Shown: positions 1-9,173 of the stretch, one piece after another
How positions within the stretch are numbered: position 1 is the stretch's first letter
How the letters are laid out: each line of letters opens with the position of its first letter
NCBI RefSeq assembly: GCF_019710475.1
Contig: NZ_JAJFAX010000007.1
Span: 1 to 64,000 of the forward strand
Direction of reading: 5' to 3'
Source of the DNA: Glycomyces sp. TRM65418
GTDB lineage: Bacteria; Actinomycetota; Actinomycetes; Mycobacteriales; Micromonosporaceae
DNA: 64,000 nucleotides
Made by a program: the position numbers and the translations under genes
The notes under the pieces: generated by a model
What the model was told of the DNA's origin: nothing
The model's input: only the letters and a program-made list of their open reading frames with translations
Databases searched by the model: none

Positions 1-122
1 CCGGTGGAGAGCGGTGGACCGCCGGCTTGAGCGGGCCGGCACCGGCCGCTGCGACGCCTGCCGCGTCGCCGATCCAGCCGCAGCACGCCGGAACCCGCGA
101 TGCCGTCCCGTGTCTCCGGAAC

Positions 123-168
123 AGCGGAAGGGCCCCCGACCGGTGTCCCGGTCGGGGGCCCTTCCGCT
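123..168 (-). terminator. Terminator downstream of tRNA-Tyr
   Basis: A perfect 21-bp inverted repeat (123-143 with 148-168, loop of 4) lies just beyond the 3' end of tRNA-Tyr on the minus strand. Positions 1-122, at the window edge, show no ORF with a credible start or recognisable product; the frames open there are ordinary high-GC shadows. Confidence 0.8.
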
Positions 169-170
169 AC

Positions 171-255
171 TGGTGGCAGGTGCAGGATTCGAACCTGCGA
201 AGTCGAAGACGGCTGATTTACAGTCAGCTCCCTTTGGCCACTTGGGTAACCTGCC
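171..255 (-). tRNA. tRNA-Tyr (GTA)
   Basis: Read on the minus strand, a 7-bp acceptor stem (GGCAGGT with ACCTGCC), a T-arm with GGTTCGAATCC and an anticodon loop holding GTA give tRNA-Tyr. The 85-nt length fits the class II tRNA with a long variable arm. The 3' CCA is encoded at 171-173. Confidence 0.95.
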
Positions 256-455
256 GTGGCGTGTAGCGAGAGCAAGAATAGCCCCTCCCCTCCGGGGCCG
301 CGCAAGCGGGTTCTCCCCCGTTGAGACCGCGTTCACTGCCGTCCGCTCCGCAGTCGCGCGACCCGGTCGGCGGGGCCGGACTAAGCTTGACGATCGCGCC
401 CCTGGGGCCGTGCCTCTGACACTGCGCCCGTGAACAATGGAAGGACCGGACTGCC

Positions 456-947
456 ATGGCTGACGCCTCGTTCGACATCGTCTCCGAGATCGACCTGGCC
501 GAACTCGACAACGCGATCAACCAGGCCCAGCGGGAGCTGGGGACCCGGTTCGACTTCCGCGGTACCGGCGCGAGCGTGGAGCGCAGCGGCGACGAGGCGG
601 CCGTGATCGCCGCCGAGACCGAGGACCGCGCCAAGGCCGCGCTCGAAGTGCTCAAGGAGAAGCTGATCAAGCGCGGCATCTCCCTCAAGGCCCTCGACGC
701 GGGCGAACCGCGCCAGTCGGGCAAGGAGACCAAGATCGACGTGACCTTCAAGCAGGGCATCTCGACCGAGGACGCCAAGAAGATCGGCAAGATCATCCGC
801 GACGAGGGCCCCAAGGGCGTCAAGCCGCAGATCCAGGGCGACAAGCTGCGCGTCACCGGCAAGAAGCGCGACGACCTCCAGGAGGTCATCAGCCTGCTCA
901 AGGGCAAGGACCTCGACGTGGCGCTCCAGTTCACCAACTACCGCTGA
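456..947 (+). CDS. yajQ: YajQ-family nucleotide/c-di-GMP-binding protein
   Basis: The 163-residue product matches the usual YajQ length (about 160) and carries its signatures: N-terminal [15 protein letters not shown] after the first strand, and a C-terminal DDLQEVI segment ending in LQFTNYR. The fold is two ferredoxin-like domains; some members bind cyclic di-GMP, others were described as RNA/nucleotide binding, so the ligand here is inferred. An AAGGA-type ribosome binding site precedes the ATG. The stop overlaps the start of the next gene (TGATG), so the two are probably translationally coupled. Confidence 0.93.
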   Translation: MADASFDIVSEIDLAELDNAINQAQRELGTRFDFRGTGASVERSGDEAAVIAAETEDRAKAALEVLKEKLIKRGISLKALDAGEPRQSGKETKIDVTFKQGISTEDAKKIGKIIRDEGPKGVKPQIQGDKLRVTGKKRDDLQEVISLLKGKDLDVALQFTNYR

Positions 948-1318
948 TGGACCGCGACCCCGTTGTCACGATCGCGGCACTGACCCTGATCCTCGTGGTC
1001 GGGTCCGTGGCGGTGGCCGTGGCCGCGCGCCGCGCCGACCGCCGCGCCGCCGGGACGGGGACCACGTCACCGCCTCCGGTCGGGGCGGGGCCGGTCCGCG
1101 AAGGCCCGTGGACGCTCACACTGGAGAGCGTCGGGCCGAAGCTGATCCCGGTCGTCAGAGAACTCAGAGCGATCACGGGCCTGGGGCTCGCCGAAGCCAA
1201 GGGCTTGACCGATCGCGTCCCGTCGACCGTGCTGGCCGGCGTCGACCACGCCGCCGCGACCGCCGCCCGCGACCGGCTCGCCGCAGCGGGCGCGGCCGTG
1301 CGGATCGCCCAGGGCTGA
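947..1318 (+). CDS. Small membrane protein with ribosomal L7/L12 C-terminal-like domain
   Basis: The 123-residue protein has one N-terminal membrane segment (about residues 5-25, TIAALTLILVVGSVAVAVAA), a basic linker, and a C-terminal part resembling the L7/L12 C-terminal fold: VGPKLIPVVRELRAITGLGL followed by AEAKGLTDRVPSTVL and a helix ending in AAGAAVRI. Such membrane-anchored L7/L12-like proteins are common in actinobacteria; their function is not established. The start overlaps the yajQ stop by one base. It faces recD2 with only one base between the two coding regions. Confidence 0.7.
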   Translation: MDRDPVVTIAALTLILVVGSVAVAVAARRADRRAAGTGTTSPPPVGAGPVREGPWTLTLESVGPKLIPVVRELRAITGLGLAEAKGLTDRVPSTVLAGVDHAAATAARDRLAAAGAAVRIAQG

Positions 1319-1319
1319 G

Positions 1320-3527
1320 TCACGGCGCGAGCCGGTGGGTGAGGCCGGTGTGGCGTTTGCCGGTGCCGGAGTTGCGCACCGCGGCCGCGAGCGCCTGCTT
1401 GGAGCCGACGAGCACCACGAGCCGCTTCGCGCGCGTGATCGCCGTGTAGATCAGGTTGCGCTGCAGCATGGTCCACGCGCTCGTGGTCACCGGGACGACG
1501 ACGGCCGGGTACTCCGAGCCCTGCGAGCGGTGGACCGTGACGGCGTAGGCGTGGACGAGCTCGTCGAGTTCGGCGAACTCGTAGTCGACGTCCTCGTCCT
1601 CGTCGGTGCGGACGGTGAGCTGCTGGGCGACCGCGTCGACGGCCTGGACGAGCCCGACCGTGCCGTTGAAGACGCCCGCCTTGCCTTTGCCGTAGTTGTT
1701 GCGGATCTGGATCACCTTGTCGCCGAGGCGGAAGACGCGGCCGCCGTGGCGGCGTTCGGGCAGGCCCTCCTGCGCGGGCGTGAGCGCCTCCTGGAGGCGG
1801 GCGTTGAGGTTCCCCGCGCCGGGCCCGCCGCGGTGCATCGGGGTGAGGACCTGCACGTCCCGCACCGGATGGAACCCGAACTTCGCGGGGATCCGGCGGG
1901 CCACGATCTCCACCACCCGGTCGGCGACGAGCTCGTTGTCGTCGCACGCGAACCAGAAGAAGTCGGGGTAGCCGTCGAGGACGGGGAACTGCCCCTGGTT
2001 GACCTTGTGGGCGTTGGCGACCACACCGGATTCGGCCGCCTGCCGGAAGATCCGCGTCAAGCGCACCCGCGGGACCGCGGGGGCGGCGAGGAGGTCCCGC
2101 AGGACCTCCCCGGCGCCGACGCTCGGGAGCTGGTCCACGTCCCCGACGAGCAGCAGGTGCGCGCCGGGCGGGACGGCCTTGACGAGCTTGTTCGCGAGAA
2201 TCGTGTCCAACATGGATGATTCGTCGACCACGAGCAGGTCCACGTCGAGGGGGCGGTCGCGGTCGTAGGCGGCGTCGCCGCCGGGCCGCAGCTCGAGCAT
2301 CCGGTGCAGGGTGCGGGCCTCGAAACCGGTGAGCTCGGCCAGGCGCTTCGCGGCGCGGCCGGTGGGCGCGGCCAGCATGACCTTGGCGCCCTTGGCCCTC
2401 GCGAGGGCGACGATCGAGGAGACGGTGAAGCTCTTGCCGCAGCCGGGCCCGCCGGTGAGCACCGCGACCTTCTCGGTCAGGGCCAGGCGCACGGCCTCGG
2501 CCTGCTCGGGGGCGAGCTCGGCGTCGGTGCGCCGCCGCAGCCACGCGAACGCCTTGTCCCAGTCCACGTTCGCGAACGCGTCCAACCGGTCGTCCCCGGC
2601 GCGCAGGAGCCCGAGCAGCCCGGCGGCGAGGCCGCGTTCGGCGTGGAAGAACGGCGCGAGGTAGCGGGCCGGGACGTGGGAGTCCTTCGCGGGCACCTCG
2701 TCGGCGATGACGTGCTCGCCCGCGTCCGCGAGCTCCTGCAGCGCCTTCGCGACCGGCCCCGGTTCGAGGCCCAGGAGCGCGACGGTGTCGGCCACGAGGT
2801 TCGGGGCCGGCAGGAAGCAGTGCCCGGCGTCGGACGCCTGCGAGAGCGTGTACTGCAGCGCCGCCTTGATCCGCTCGGGCGAGTCGTGCGGGATGCCGAC
2901 CGCGCGGGCGATCGCGTCCGCGGTCTTGAACCCGATGCCCCACACCTCGTTCGCGAGGCGGTACGGCTCGTTCTTGACCACGCCGATCGCGGCGTCCCCG
3001 TACTGCTTGTACACGCGCACGGCGAGCGAGGTGGAGACCTCCACGGACTGGAGGAAGACCATGACCTCCTTGATCGCCCGCTGCTCCTCCCAGGCGGCCG
3101 CGATCGCCTCGGTGCGCTTGGGACCGAGCCCGGGCACCTCGGCGAGCCGGCCGGCGTCCGCGTCGATCACCTCGAGCGTCTCGGCGCCGAAGTGCGCCAC
3201 GATCTTCGCGGCGGTCTTGGGTCCGACCCCTTTGATGAGGCCGGACCCCAGATACCGCTCGATGCCCTGGACCGTGGCGGGCAGGACCGTCCGATACGAC
3301 CAGACCTCGAACTGGCGGCCGTACTTCGGGTGGCTCGACCACCGGCCGGTCAGCGACAGCGACTCGCCGACCTGCGCGCCCAGGAGCGGACCGACGATCG
3401 TGATCAGGTCGCCGCCGCCGCGCGCCGGGCTGGCGCGGGCGATCGTGTAACCCGTGTCCTCGTTCGCGTACGTGACGCGTTCGAGGACCGCCTCGAGGTC
3501 CGTCCCACCGGTCCGGGGTTCCGCCAT
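1320..3527 (-). CDS. recD2: RecD2-type ATP-dependent 5'-3' DNA helicase
   Basis: This 735-residue protein has the RecD2 layout: an N-terminal OB-like region (TYANEDTGYTIARA), tandem helix-hairpin-helix segments (LIKGVGPKTAAKIV, VPGLGPKRTEAI, GIGFKTADAIA), then the superfamily 1B helicase core. Walker A is GGPGCGKS (near residue 358), Walker B is LLVVDESSML, and the C-terminal UvrD-like part has TVHRSQGSEYP and AITRAKRLVVLVG. RecD2 acts without RecBC in DNA repair and replication-fork maintenance. The ATG at 3525-3527 gives the usual start MAEPRTGG. No recBC genes are nearby, as expected for RecD2. Confidence 0.95.
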   Translation of the reverse strand: MAEPRTGGTDLEAVLERVTYANEDTGYTIARASPARGGGDLITIVGPLLGAQVGESLSLTGRWSSHPKYGRQFEVWSYRTVLPATVQGIERYLGSGLIKGVGPKTAAKIVAHFGAETLEVIDADAGRLAEVPGLGPKRTEAIAAAWEEQRAIKEVMVFLQSVEVSTSLAVRVYKQYGDAAIGVVKNEPYRLANEVWGIGFKTADAIARAVGIPHDSPERIKAALQYTLSQASDAGHCFLPAPNLVADTVALLGLEPGPVAKALQELADAGEHVIADEVPAKDSHVPARYLAPFFHAERGLAAGLLGLLRAGDDRLDAFANVDWDKAFAWLRRRTDAELAPEQAEAVRLALTEKVAVLTGGPGCGKSFTVSSIVALARAKGAKVMLAAPTGRAAKRLAELTGFEARTLHRMLELRPGGDAAYDRDRPLDVDLLVVDESSMLDTILANKLVKAVPPGAHLLLVGDVDQLPSVGAGEVLRDLLAAPAVPRVRLTRIFRQAAESGVVANAHKVNQGQFPVLDGYPDFFWFACDDNELVADRVVEIVARRIPAKFGFHPVRDVQVLTPMHRGGPGAGNLNARLQEALTPAQEGLPERRHGGRVFRLGDKVIQIRNNYGKGKAGVFNGTVGLVQAVDAVAQQLTVRTDEDEDVDYEFAELDELVHAYAVTVHRSQGSEYPAVVVPVTTSAWTMLQRNLIYTAITRAKRLVVLVGSKQALAAAVRNSGTGKRHTGLTHRLAP

Positions 3528-3552
3528 GGCCCAAGGCTAGACGGCGGGTACG

Positions 3553-5118
3553 TCAGTCCTTTCGGTCCTGGTCCGGCTCGTCGGCCAGCACGAGCTTGTG
3601 CGTGGCCGTGGGCGGGTCGTCGGTGCCCTCGACGGCGTTCGACGGCAGCAGCCGCCAGTCCGGCCGCGCGAAGAACGCCTTCGTCTCCCGGTACACCAGC
3701 GGCGTCAGGATCAAGAGGCCGATCAGGTTCGGCAGCGCCATGAGGCCGTTCGCGATGTCCGACAGGCCCCACAGCAGGTCGAGGCTGGTCACCGCGCCCA
3801 GGTAGGTCACGAGGACGTACAGGATCCGGTAGGGGAGGATCAGCGTCCGGCCCGTGAAGCGCTCGAGGCACTTCTCGCCGTAGTAGGACCAGCCGATGAT
3901 CGTCGAGAACGCGAACGTGGCCAGGCCGACCGCGACGATGAAGCCGCCGATCGCGCCGCCCGTCGTGCCGGACCCGCCGAGGCCCTCCTCGAACGCGAGC
4001 CGCGTCAGCGCCGCCGAGGTGACGAGCTCGCCCTCCTCGTCCTGCGCGCCGAGGACGCCCGTGGAGATGATGACCAGGCCGGTCAGCGAGACGACGATGA
4101 TCGTGTCGATGAACGTCTGCGTCATCGACACCAGCGCCTGGCGCACCGGCTGGTCGGTCTTGGCCGCGGCGGCCGCGATGCCGCCCGTGCCCAGGCCCGA
4201 CTCGTTCGAGAAGATGCCGCGCGCGAAGCCCATCTGGATGGCCAGCATGATCGTCGAGCCGGTGAAGCCGCCGACGGCCGCGCCGCCGGTGAACGCCTGC
4301 TCGAAGACCATGACGAGGGCCGTGCCGAGCACGTCCCAGTTGAACGCGAGCACCGCGAGCGCGCCGAGCACGTAGAACACGATCATGAGCGGCACCAGCG
4401 CGGCCGCGACGTTGCCGATCCACTTGATGCCGCCGAGGATCGTGACGCCCACGAGCACGAAGATCACCAGGCCGGTCAGCTCGGGGGTCCACCAGGAGTC
4501 GGCGGGCAGCTGCGCGTCGAGGGCGCTCGTGACGTTCCCCGACTGCACCGCGTTGCCGATGCCGAAGCTCGCGACGACGCCGAACACGGCGAACATGATC
4601 GCCAGGACCTTGCCGAGCGGGCCGCGGATGCCCTGCGAGAGGTACTGCTGCGGGCCGCCGGACTGCTCGCCCTTCTCGTTCGTGACGCGGAACTTGACGC
4701 CCAGGAGCGCCTCGGAGTACTTGGTGGCCATGCCGAGGAAGCCGGTCACCCACATCCAGAACAGCGCCCCGGGGCCGCCGATCGCGATCGCCGCGCCGAC
4801 GCCGCCGATGTTGCCCACGCCCACCGTGGCCGCCAACGCGACCGACAGCGCCTGGTAGTGGCTCAGGTCCCCCTTGGACTCCGAGTTCTCCTTGCGCTTG
4901 AACAGCGCGAGCCACAGTCCGTAGCCGAGGCGGCGGAACTGCACGCCTCGCAGCACGATGGTGAAGATCAGGCCCACGGCGAACAACGTGAAGATGAGGA
5001 TGGGGCCCCACACCACGTCGACGACGGAACCCACGGCGGACCCGTACCGCTCGTTCAGTCCGTCCGCCCAGGACTGGATGGCCTCTGTCACGGGATCGAG
5101 GAAGTCCATGAAGTCCAC
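3553..5118 (-). CDS. Sodium:alanine/glycine symporter (AGCS family), copy 1
   Basis: The 521-residue, highly hydrophobic protein carries the AGCS signature region (GVQFRRLGYGLWLALF, TVGVGNIGGVGAAIAIGGPG) and about ten membrane segments. The family imports alanine or glycine with Na+ or H+. The GTG at 5116-5118 follows an AAAGGAG only three bases upstream; the in-frame ATG at 5107-5109 is twelve bases from it, so the start is ambiguous by three codons. A second AGCS gene lies at 28658-30124, and the two differ clearly in sequence, which suggests different substrates or regulation. The C-terminal tail is acidic (DEPDQDRKD). Confidence 0.92.
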   Translation of the reverse strand: MDFMDFLDPVTEAIQSWADGLNERYGSAVGSVVDVVWGPILIFTLFAVGLIFTIVLRGVQFRRLGYGLWLALFKRKENSESKGDLSHYQALSVALAATVGVGNIGGVGAAIAIGGPGALFWMWVTGFLGMATKYSEALLGVKFRVTNEKGEQSGGPQQYLSQGIRGPLGKVLAIMFAVFGVVASFGIGNAVQSGNVTSALDAQLPADSWWTPELTGLVIFVLVGVTILGGIKWIGNVAAALVPLMIVFYVLGALAVLAFNWDVLGTALVMVFEQAFTGGAAVGGFTGSTIMLAIQMGFARGIFSNESGLGTGGIAAAAAKTDQPVRQALVSMTQTFIDTIIVVSLTGLVIISTGVLGAQDEEGELVTSAALTRLAFEEGLGGSGTTGGAIGGFIVAVGLATFAFSTIIGWSYYGEKCLERFTGRTLILPYRILYVLVTYLGAVTSLDLLWGLSDIANGLMALPNLIGLLILTPLVYRETKAFFARPDWRLLPSNAVEGTDDPPTATHKLVLADEPDQDRKD

Positions 5119-5217
5119 ATGCTCCTTTCAAGGGGGTATACGCGGCGAAAGGCAGTGTGCTACCGCGCCCGAAGAGCATATAGGTGGATTGTCGGGGCCG
5201 GCCGGTACGGTGTGGCG

Positions 5218-5922
5218 ATGAGCGAACGATGGTTTGAAGGGCCCCTCCTCGGCTTCGACACCGAGACGACCGGCGTGGTCGTCGACCGCGACCGGATCGT
5301 CCAGGCGGCGCTGGTCTCCGGGACCGGCGGCGCCCGGGTGCCCGGCGGCGAGACCGCGAGCGTCTGGCTGATCGACCCCGGCGTCCCCATCCCCCCGGGG
5401 GCCACGCGGGTCCACGGCATCACCGACGAGCGGGTCCAGGCCGAGGGCCGCGCCCCGGCCGAGGCGCTCGCGGAGATCGCGGCGGCGCTGCGCGGGGCCG
5501 TGGAGGGCGGGGTGCCGGTGGTGGTGTTCCGGGCCGGGTTCGACTGCACGATGCTCTCGTACGAGCTGGAGCGGCACGGGATCGCGCAGCCCGACTGGCA
5601 GCGCATGGCGATCGTGGACCCGTCGGTGCTCGACAAGCGCGTCGACCGCTACCGCAAGGGCAAGCGGACGCTCGGCGTGACGGCCGCGCACTACGGGGTG
5701 CCGCACGCCGAGGCGCACTCGGCGGCGGGCGACGCGGCCGCGACCGTGGCGCTGGCGCGGGCGATCGGCGCGATGTACCCGGAGGTCGGCGACGTGACCG
5801 CGCAGGAGCTGCACGCGGCGCAGGTGCGGTGGCACGCCGAGGACGCGGCGAGCCTGGAGGCGTACTTCCGCCGCAAGGGCCGCGAGGAGGCGGTGGACCG
5901 GCGCTGGCCCCTGTGCCGCTGA
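5218..5922 (+). CDS. DEDDh 3'-5' exonuclease (DnaQ-like)
   Basis: The start at 5218 gives a 234-residue protein that begins with the ExoI motif FDTETTG (D14, E16), has an ExoII region GVPVVVFRAGFDCTML and an ExoIII motif HSAAGDA with the catalytic His and Asp. This is the RNase T/DnaQ exonuclease fold and may be a proofreading-like or nucleic-acid turnover nuclease; it is too short and lacks the tau-binding tail expected of the full polymerase III epsilon subunit. The open frame extends far upstream, but only this start follows a plausible promoter region and matches the family. Confidence 0.9.
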   Translation: MSERWFEGPLLGFDTETTGVVVDRDRIVQAALVSGTGGARVPGGETASVWLIDPGVPIPPGATRVHGITDERVQAEGRAPAEALAEIAAALRGAVEGGVPVVVFRAGFDCTMLSYELERHGIAQPDWQRMAIVDPSVLDKRVDRYRKGKRTLGVTAAHYGVPHAEAHSAAGDAAATVALARAIGAMYPEVGDVTAQELHAAQVRWHAEDAASLEAYFRRKGREEAVDRRWPLCR

Positions 5923-5926
5923 CACG

Positions 5927-5964
5927 GAACGAGGCCCCGATCCTTCCGGATCGGGGCCTCGTTC
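5927..5964. terminator. Bidirectional terminator
   Basis: A perfect 17-bp inverted repeat (5927-5943 with 5948-5964, loop TTCC) lies between the convergent exonuclease and lipoprotein genes. Confidence 0.8.
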
Positions 5965-5979
5965 GCAACGTTCGGCGGC

Positions 5980-6747
5980 CTAGTGGCCCTCGGCCTCGGC
6001 TTCGGGCTCGTAGTACTCGCGGTCGGCGGCGTCGACCGGCGGGGCGATCGGCAGGTCGACCTCGACCTCGGTGCCGTCGGAGAAGAGGAAGGTGACCCGG
6101 ACGGCCTCACCGGTGCGCAGCTCCTCACCGACGTTCTCGATCAGCAGGTGACCGCTGCTCTGGGCGCTCTGGTCGAGGCGCACGTAGTCGCCGACGGCGA
6201 TCGGGATCTCGAACGAGGTCTCGCCGTCGAGCGCGTCGGCTCCGCTCGTGGGGGCCTCGGACGTGGCGTCCCCTGCGGGGGCGCTCGTCTCCCCGCCGTC
6301 GGGAGCGCTCGTCTCCTCATCGGTGGGGGTGCTCGTCTCCTCCGCGGCGGTGGTCGGCTCGTCCGGGAGGGCGGTCGGCTCCCCGGTCGGCGTGTTCGCG
6401 TCCGCCGTGGGGGTCGCCTCGGACTCGGCGCTCACGTAGGTGACGGTGCCCGCGTCGGTCTCGACGCCGACCAGGCTGACCTCTTCGGTGCCCTCGTTGC
6501 CGATCCAGACCCGCAGGGCCGCGTCGTCGCCCGTGTCGTAGCCCCCGGCGTCGTCGAATTCGACCGCGAGGTCGCGCAGAGCCAGGTCGTCCTTGTCGAC
6601 GTTGACCCCGGCGATGGCGCTCTGCTTCTGGTCGGTCTGGGTCTCCAGACCCGCGCCGCATGCCGACAGAGCGGCCGCAGCGGCCCCCGCGATCGCGATG
6701 GCGGCCGCGCGACGAACCGTGATCGCCGTGCTGATTCCCCTGACCAC
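5980..6747 (-). CDS. Secreted lipoprotein, LpqE-like position next to carD
   Basis: A GTG at 6745-6747 sits six bases from a GGGAGGA ribosome binding site (6754-6760) and gives 255 residues; the ATG at 6775-6777 is the main alternative. The N-terminus is a lipoprotein signal (hydrophobic AAAIAIAGAAAAALSACGAG, Cys after LSA). The mature chain has a beta-rich front part (LALRDLAVEFDD, LRVWIGNEGTEEVSLVGVET), a 60-residue linker of Thr, Ser, Ala, Pro and Glu, and a second beta part ending in an acidic tail. The two halves resemble a split PCu(A)C-type copper-chaperone fold, the family of mycobacterial LpqE, which also neighbours carD; that assignment is inference. Confidence 0.75.
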   Translation of the reverse strand: MVRGISTAITVRRAAAIAIAGAAAAALSACGAGLETQTDQKQSAIAGVNVDKDDLALRDLAVEFDDAGGYDTGDDAALRVWIGNEGTEEVSLVGVETDAGTVTYVSAESEATPTADANTPTGEPTALPDEPTTAAEETSTPTDEETSAPDGGETSAPAGDATSEAPTSGADALDGETSFEIPIAVGDYVRLDQSAQSSGHLLIENVGEELRTGEAVRVTFLFSDGTEVEVDLPIAPPVDAADREYYEPEAEAEGH

Positions 6748-7164
6748 TGCTGGTCCTCCCTGAGTTCCGACAGGCATGCTGACGACAGCGTAGACGACGA
6801 GCACCGCTGGTCGCTCTTGGCCGGGCGCGCGGCGAGCCCTGCGTCTCATCCCGACGCTGCTACCGCTCGGATCAATTGCGCGCCAACGATATTACCGAAC
6901 GATCGAATCATCGGAGCAGGTCGTCGGCGCGCCGACGCCGGCCGCGCCCCGCCCCGTGCCGTACCGCGCCGGAGCGGCGCGAGGCGCCGGACACACCGGA
7001 GCGACCCAGGCCTCATTTGCCTCCTCCGCGCGCCGCCCGGAAGCCCAAGGTGCCGTAGAGTAATCAGTCACATACCAATTGACCAGGGAATTCGTGGCGA
7101 TCCGCTGTCGGGGAAAACCCCGATGACGTGTTAGGCTAGACACAGCGAAAGGGGTTTCGATCCT
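6748..7164. other. Divergent intergenic region, lipoprotein / carD
   Basis: These 417 bases have no supported gene. They carry AT-richer patches near 6870-6915 and 7060-7095 and a -10-like TAGGCT at 7132-7137, about 27 bases before the carD start. The carD ribosome binding site is the GAAAGGGG stretch just before the ATG. A transcription start cannot be fixed from sequence alone. Confidence 0.4.
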
Positions 7165-7662
7165 ATGGGTTTTAGTGTCGGCGAGACCGTTGTCTACCCC
7201 CACCACGGGGCCGCACTCGTTGAAGCTGTAGAGACTCGCGTCATCGGTGGTATCGAACAGGAATACCTCGTGCTGCGCGTCGAACAGGGTGACCTCACGG
7301 TCAAGGTTCCAGCCAAGAACGTCGAGCTCGTCGGCGTCCGGGAAGTCGTCGGCGCCGAAGGCCTCGAAGAGGTCTTCGAGGTGCTGCGCGCCCCCCACAC
7401 GGAGGAACCCACCAACTGGTCGCGGCGTTACAAGGCCAATGTCGAGAAGCTCGCCTCCGGCTCTCCGCTGAAAATAGCAGAGGTCGTCCGGGACCTGTGG
7501 CGGCGTGACCGCGAACGGGGTCTGTCGGCCGGGGAGAAGCGCATGCTCTCCAAGGCCCGCGAAATCCTCACCGGCGAGATCGCCCTCGCCGAGGACTGCG
7601 TGAAGGACGAGGCGGACAACATCCTCGACAAGGTCCTGCTCCAGGAGGCCCCGGTCAAGTAG
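7165..7662 (+). CDS. carD: CarD-family RNA polymerase-binding transcription factor
   Basis: The 165-residue protein has the CarD layout: an N-terminal Tudor-like RNA-polymerase-interaction domain ([19 protein letters not shown]) and a C-terminal helical DNA-binding domain ([34 protein letters not shown]). The conserved tryptophan that wedges into the -10 upstream edge corresponds to the W in RDLWRRD. In mycobacteria CarD stabilises open complexes, notably at rRNA promoters, and is essential. Gene order carD then ispF matches many actinobacteria. Confidence 0.96.
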   Translation: MGFSVGETVVYPHHGAALVEAVETRVIGGIEQEYLVLRVEQGDLTVKVPAKNVELVGVREVVGAEGLEEVFEVLRAPHTEEPTNWSRRYKANVEKLASGSPLKIAEVVRDLWRRDRERGLSAGEKRMLSKAREILTGEIALAEDCVKDEADNILDKVLLQEAPVK

Positions 7663-7690
7663 CCGGCCCTCCTCAGCGAACCGCACCAGC

Positions 7691-8245
7691 GTGAGCTTCG
7701 ATCACAGTGTGGACTCCCACGACAGCGTGAGTTCCCAGGACGGCACGCGTTCCAGCGAACGCGCCGGTCCCCATACGCCCTTCGTCGTCGGGCACGGCAG
7801 TGACGTGCACCGATTCGACGACGAGCAGCCATGCCGCCTCGCCTGCCTCTCCTGGCCCGGCGAGGCGGGCTTGGCCGGGCACTCCGACGGCGACGTGGCC
7901 GCCCACGCGGCCTGCGACGCCCTGCTCGCCGCCGCCGGCCTCGGCGACCTGGGATCCAACTTCGGCACCGCCCGCCCCGAATGGGCCGGCGCCTCCGGGG
8001 CCGCGCTCCTCGCCGAATCCGCCCGCCGCGTCCGCGACGCCGGCTGGTCGGTCGGCAACGTGTCCGTCCAGGTCATCGGCAACCGCCCCAAGATCGGCCC
8101 GCGCCGGGCCGAGGCGGAGGCCGCCATGGCGGACGCCGTCGGCGCACCCGTGCGGCTGTCGGCCACCACCACCGACGGCCTGGGCTTCACCGGACGCGGC
8201 GAGGGTCTGGCCGCGACCGCGGTAGCGTTGCTGTACCAGCACTGA
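7691..8245 (+). CDS. ispF: 2-C-methyl-D-erythritol 2,4-cyclodiphosphate synthase
   Basis: IspF makes the cyclic diphosphate of the MEP isoprenoid pathway. The zinc site DVH, the loop [11 protein letters not shown] with its Asp and His, and the substrate motif [16 protein letters not shown] are all present. The predicted 184 residues exceed the usual 155-160 because of a polar N-terminal extension; no clear ribosome binding site supports the GTG at 7691, and the true start may lie up to about 25 codons downstream. IspD, the enzyme two steps earlier that often precedes ispF, is not between carD and ispF here. Confidence 0.93.
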   Translation: MSFDHSVDSHDSVSSQDGTRSSERAGPHTPFVVGHGSDVHRFDDEQPCRLACLSWPGEAGLAGHSDGDVAAHAACDALLAAAGLGDLGSNFGTARPEWAGASGAALLAESARRVRDAGWSVGNVSVQVIGNRPKIGPRRAEAEAAMADAVGAPVRLSATTTDGLGFTGRGEGLAATAVALLYQH

Positions 8246-8266
8246 TCTCCGTTCGGAAGTAATCCC

Positions 8267-9118
8267 ATGGACTCAGACCCCGACCGCCGCTCCGTCGCCG
8301 AGCACCTCCAGCGCGCCGAGATGATGTACGAACTCGGCCAAGTGCCCGACGCGCGAGCCGAAGTCGACGCCGCGCTGCGCGTCGACCCCCTCGACCCCGA
8401 CGCCAACGCCATGGCCGCCGCCTGCGCGCTGGCCGAGCACGACCCGGACGAGGCCCTCGTCTACGCCGGGGCCGCCCTCGCCCACCGGCCCGACCACTCG
8501 CGGGCGATGATCACGCGCGGCTACGCGCTCGCCGACGCCGGACGGCGCGAAGAGGCCCTGCAAGCCGCCGCGAGCCTGCTCGACCTCAACCGGACCTCCT
8601 GGCGCCACCACATCCACTACGCGCTCATCACCCGCCGCGCCGGCGCGGGACAGCCCGCCCTGGACGCCGCGTGGAACGCCGTGAACCTCGCCCCCGAAGA
8701 ACCGCGCACCCACATGGCCCTCGCCGCCATCGCCGAGAACCTCGGCATGGACGACCTCGCCAAGCGCTCCCGGCAGGCCGCCGCGGAACTCGACCCCGAG
8801 GGCACCGACGGCTCGCCCGCGTTCAAGCTCGCGTTCGACATCGCGTCCCAGCTGCCGCCCGAGGCGCGCCGCGCCCCGCGCCGGTGGGTCGACGCCGACC
8901 GGGACGACCCGCACTGGCGCCAGAAGATCTACGGTCCCGGGCTCTTCAGCGGCGCGCTCGGCCGCTCGATCCTGCTCGGCCTCGCCGTCGTCTTCGCCGT
9001 CCCGGCCCTGCTCGGCACCGACATCGCCACCGGCCCGCGGCTGTTCTTCGCCGTCATCGCCGTCGGCGCCTGGGTGGGATGGTTCACAGTTCTGCGGCGC
9101 CACCGCAACCCCGAGTGA
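8267..9118 (+). CDS. TPR-repeat membrane protein
   Basis: This 283-residue protein has about four helix-turn-helix repeats with TPR spacing in its first 190 residues (for example AEMMYELGQVPDARAEVDAA and ALADAGRREEALQAAASLLD) and two membrane segments near the C-terminus (ILLGLAVVFAVPALLG and LFFAVIAVGAWVGWFTVL). The topology puts the repeats on the cytoplasmic side, suggesting a membrane-tethered scaffold. No enzymatic motif is visible. It follows ispF by 21 bases and is probably co-transcribed with it. Confidence 0.75.
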   Translation: MDSDPDRRSVAEHLQRAEMMYELGQVPDARAEVDAALRVDPLDPDANAMAAACALAEHDPDEALVYAGAALAHRPDHSRAMITRGYALADAGRREEALQAAASLLDLNRTSWRHHIHYALITRRAGAGQPALDAAWNAVNLAPEEPRTHMALAAIAENLGMDDLAKRSRQAAAELDPEGTDGSPAFKLAFDIASQLPPEARRAPRRWVDADRDDPHWRQKIYGPGLFSGALGRSILLGLAVVFAVPALLGTDIATGPRLFFAVIAVGAWVGWFTVLRRHRNPE

Positions 9119-9173
9119 CCTTTCGCGCGCGGCGCTCGTTAGTCCTTCACCACGATCTTTGGAGGACGAGCAA

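Noticed and set aside
224-937. 237-codon open frame antisense to yajQ
   Set aside because: Ser/Leu/Arg-rich shadow of a high-GC gene; YajQ on the plus strand is unmistakable.
931-3534. 867-codon open frame on the minus strand overlapping recD2
   Set aside because: It is the second frame of recD2, Arg/Pro/Gly-rich with no family resemblance; RecD2 motifs lie in the other frame.
3598-5217. Long plus-strand frame upstream of the exonuclease
   Set aside because: Antisense shadow of the AGCS symporter; the exonuclease family start is at 5218.
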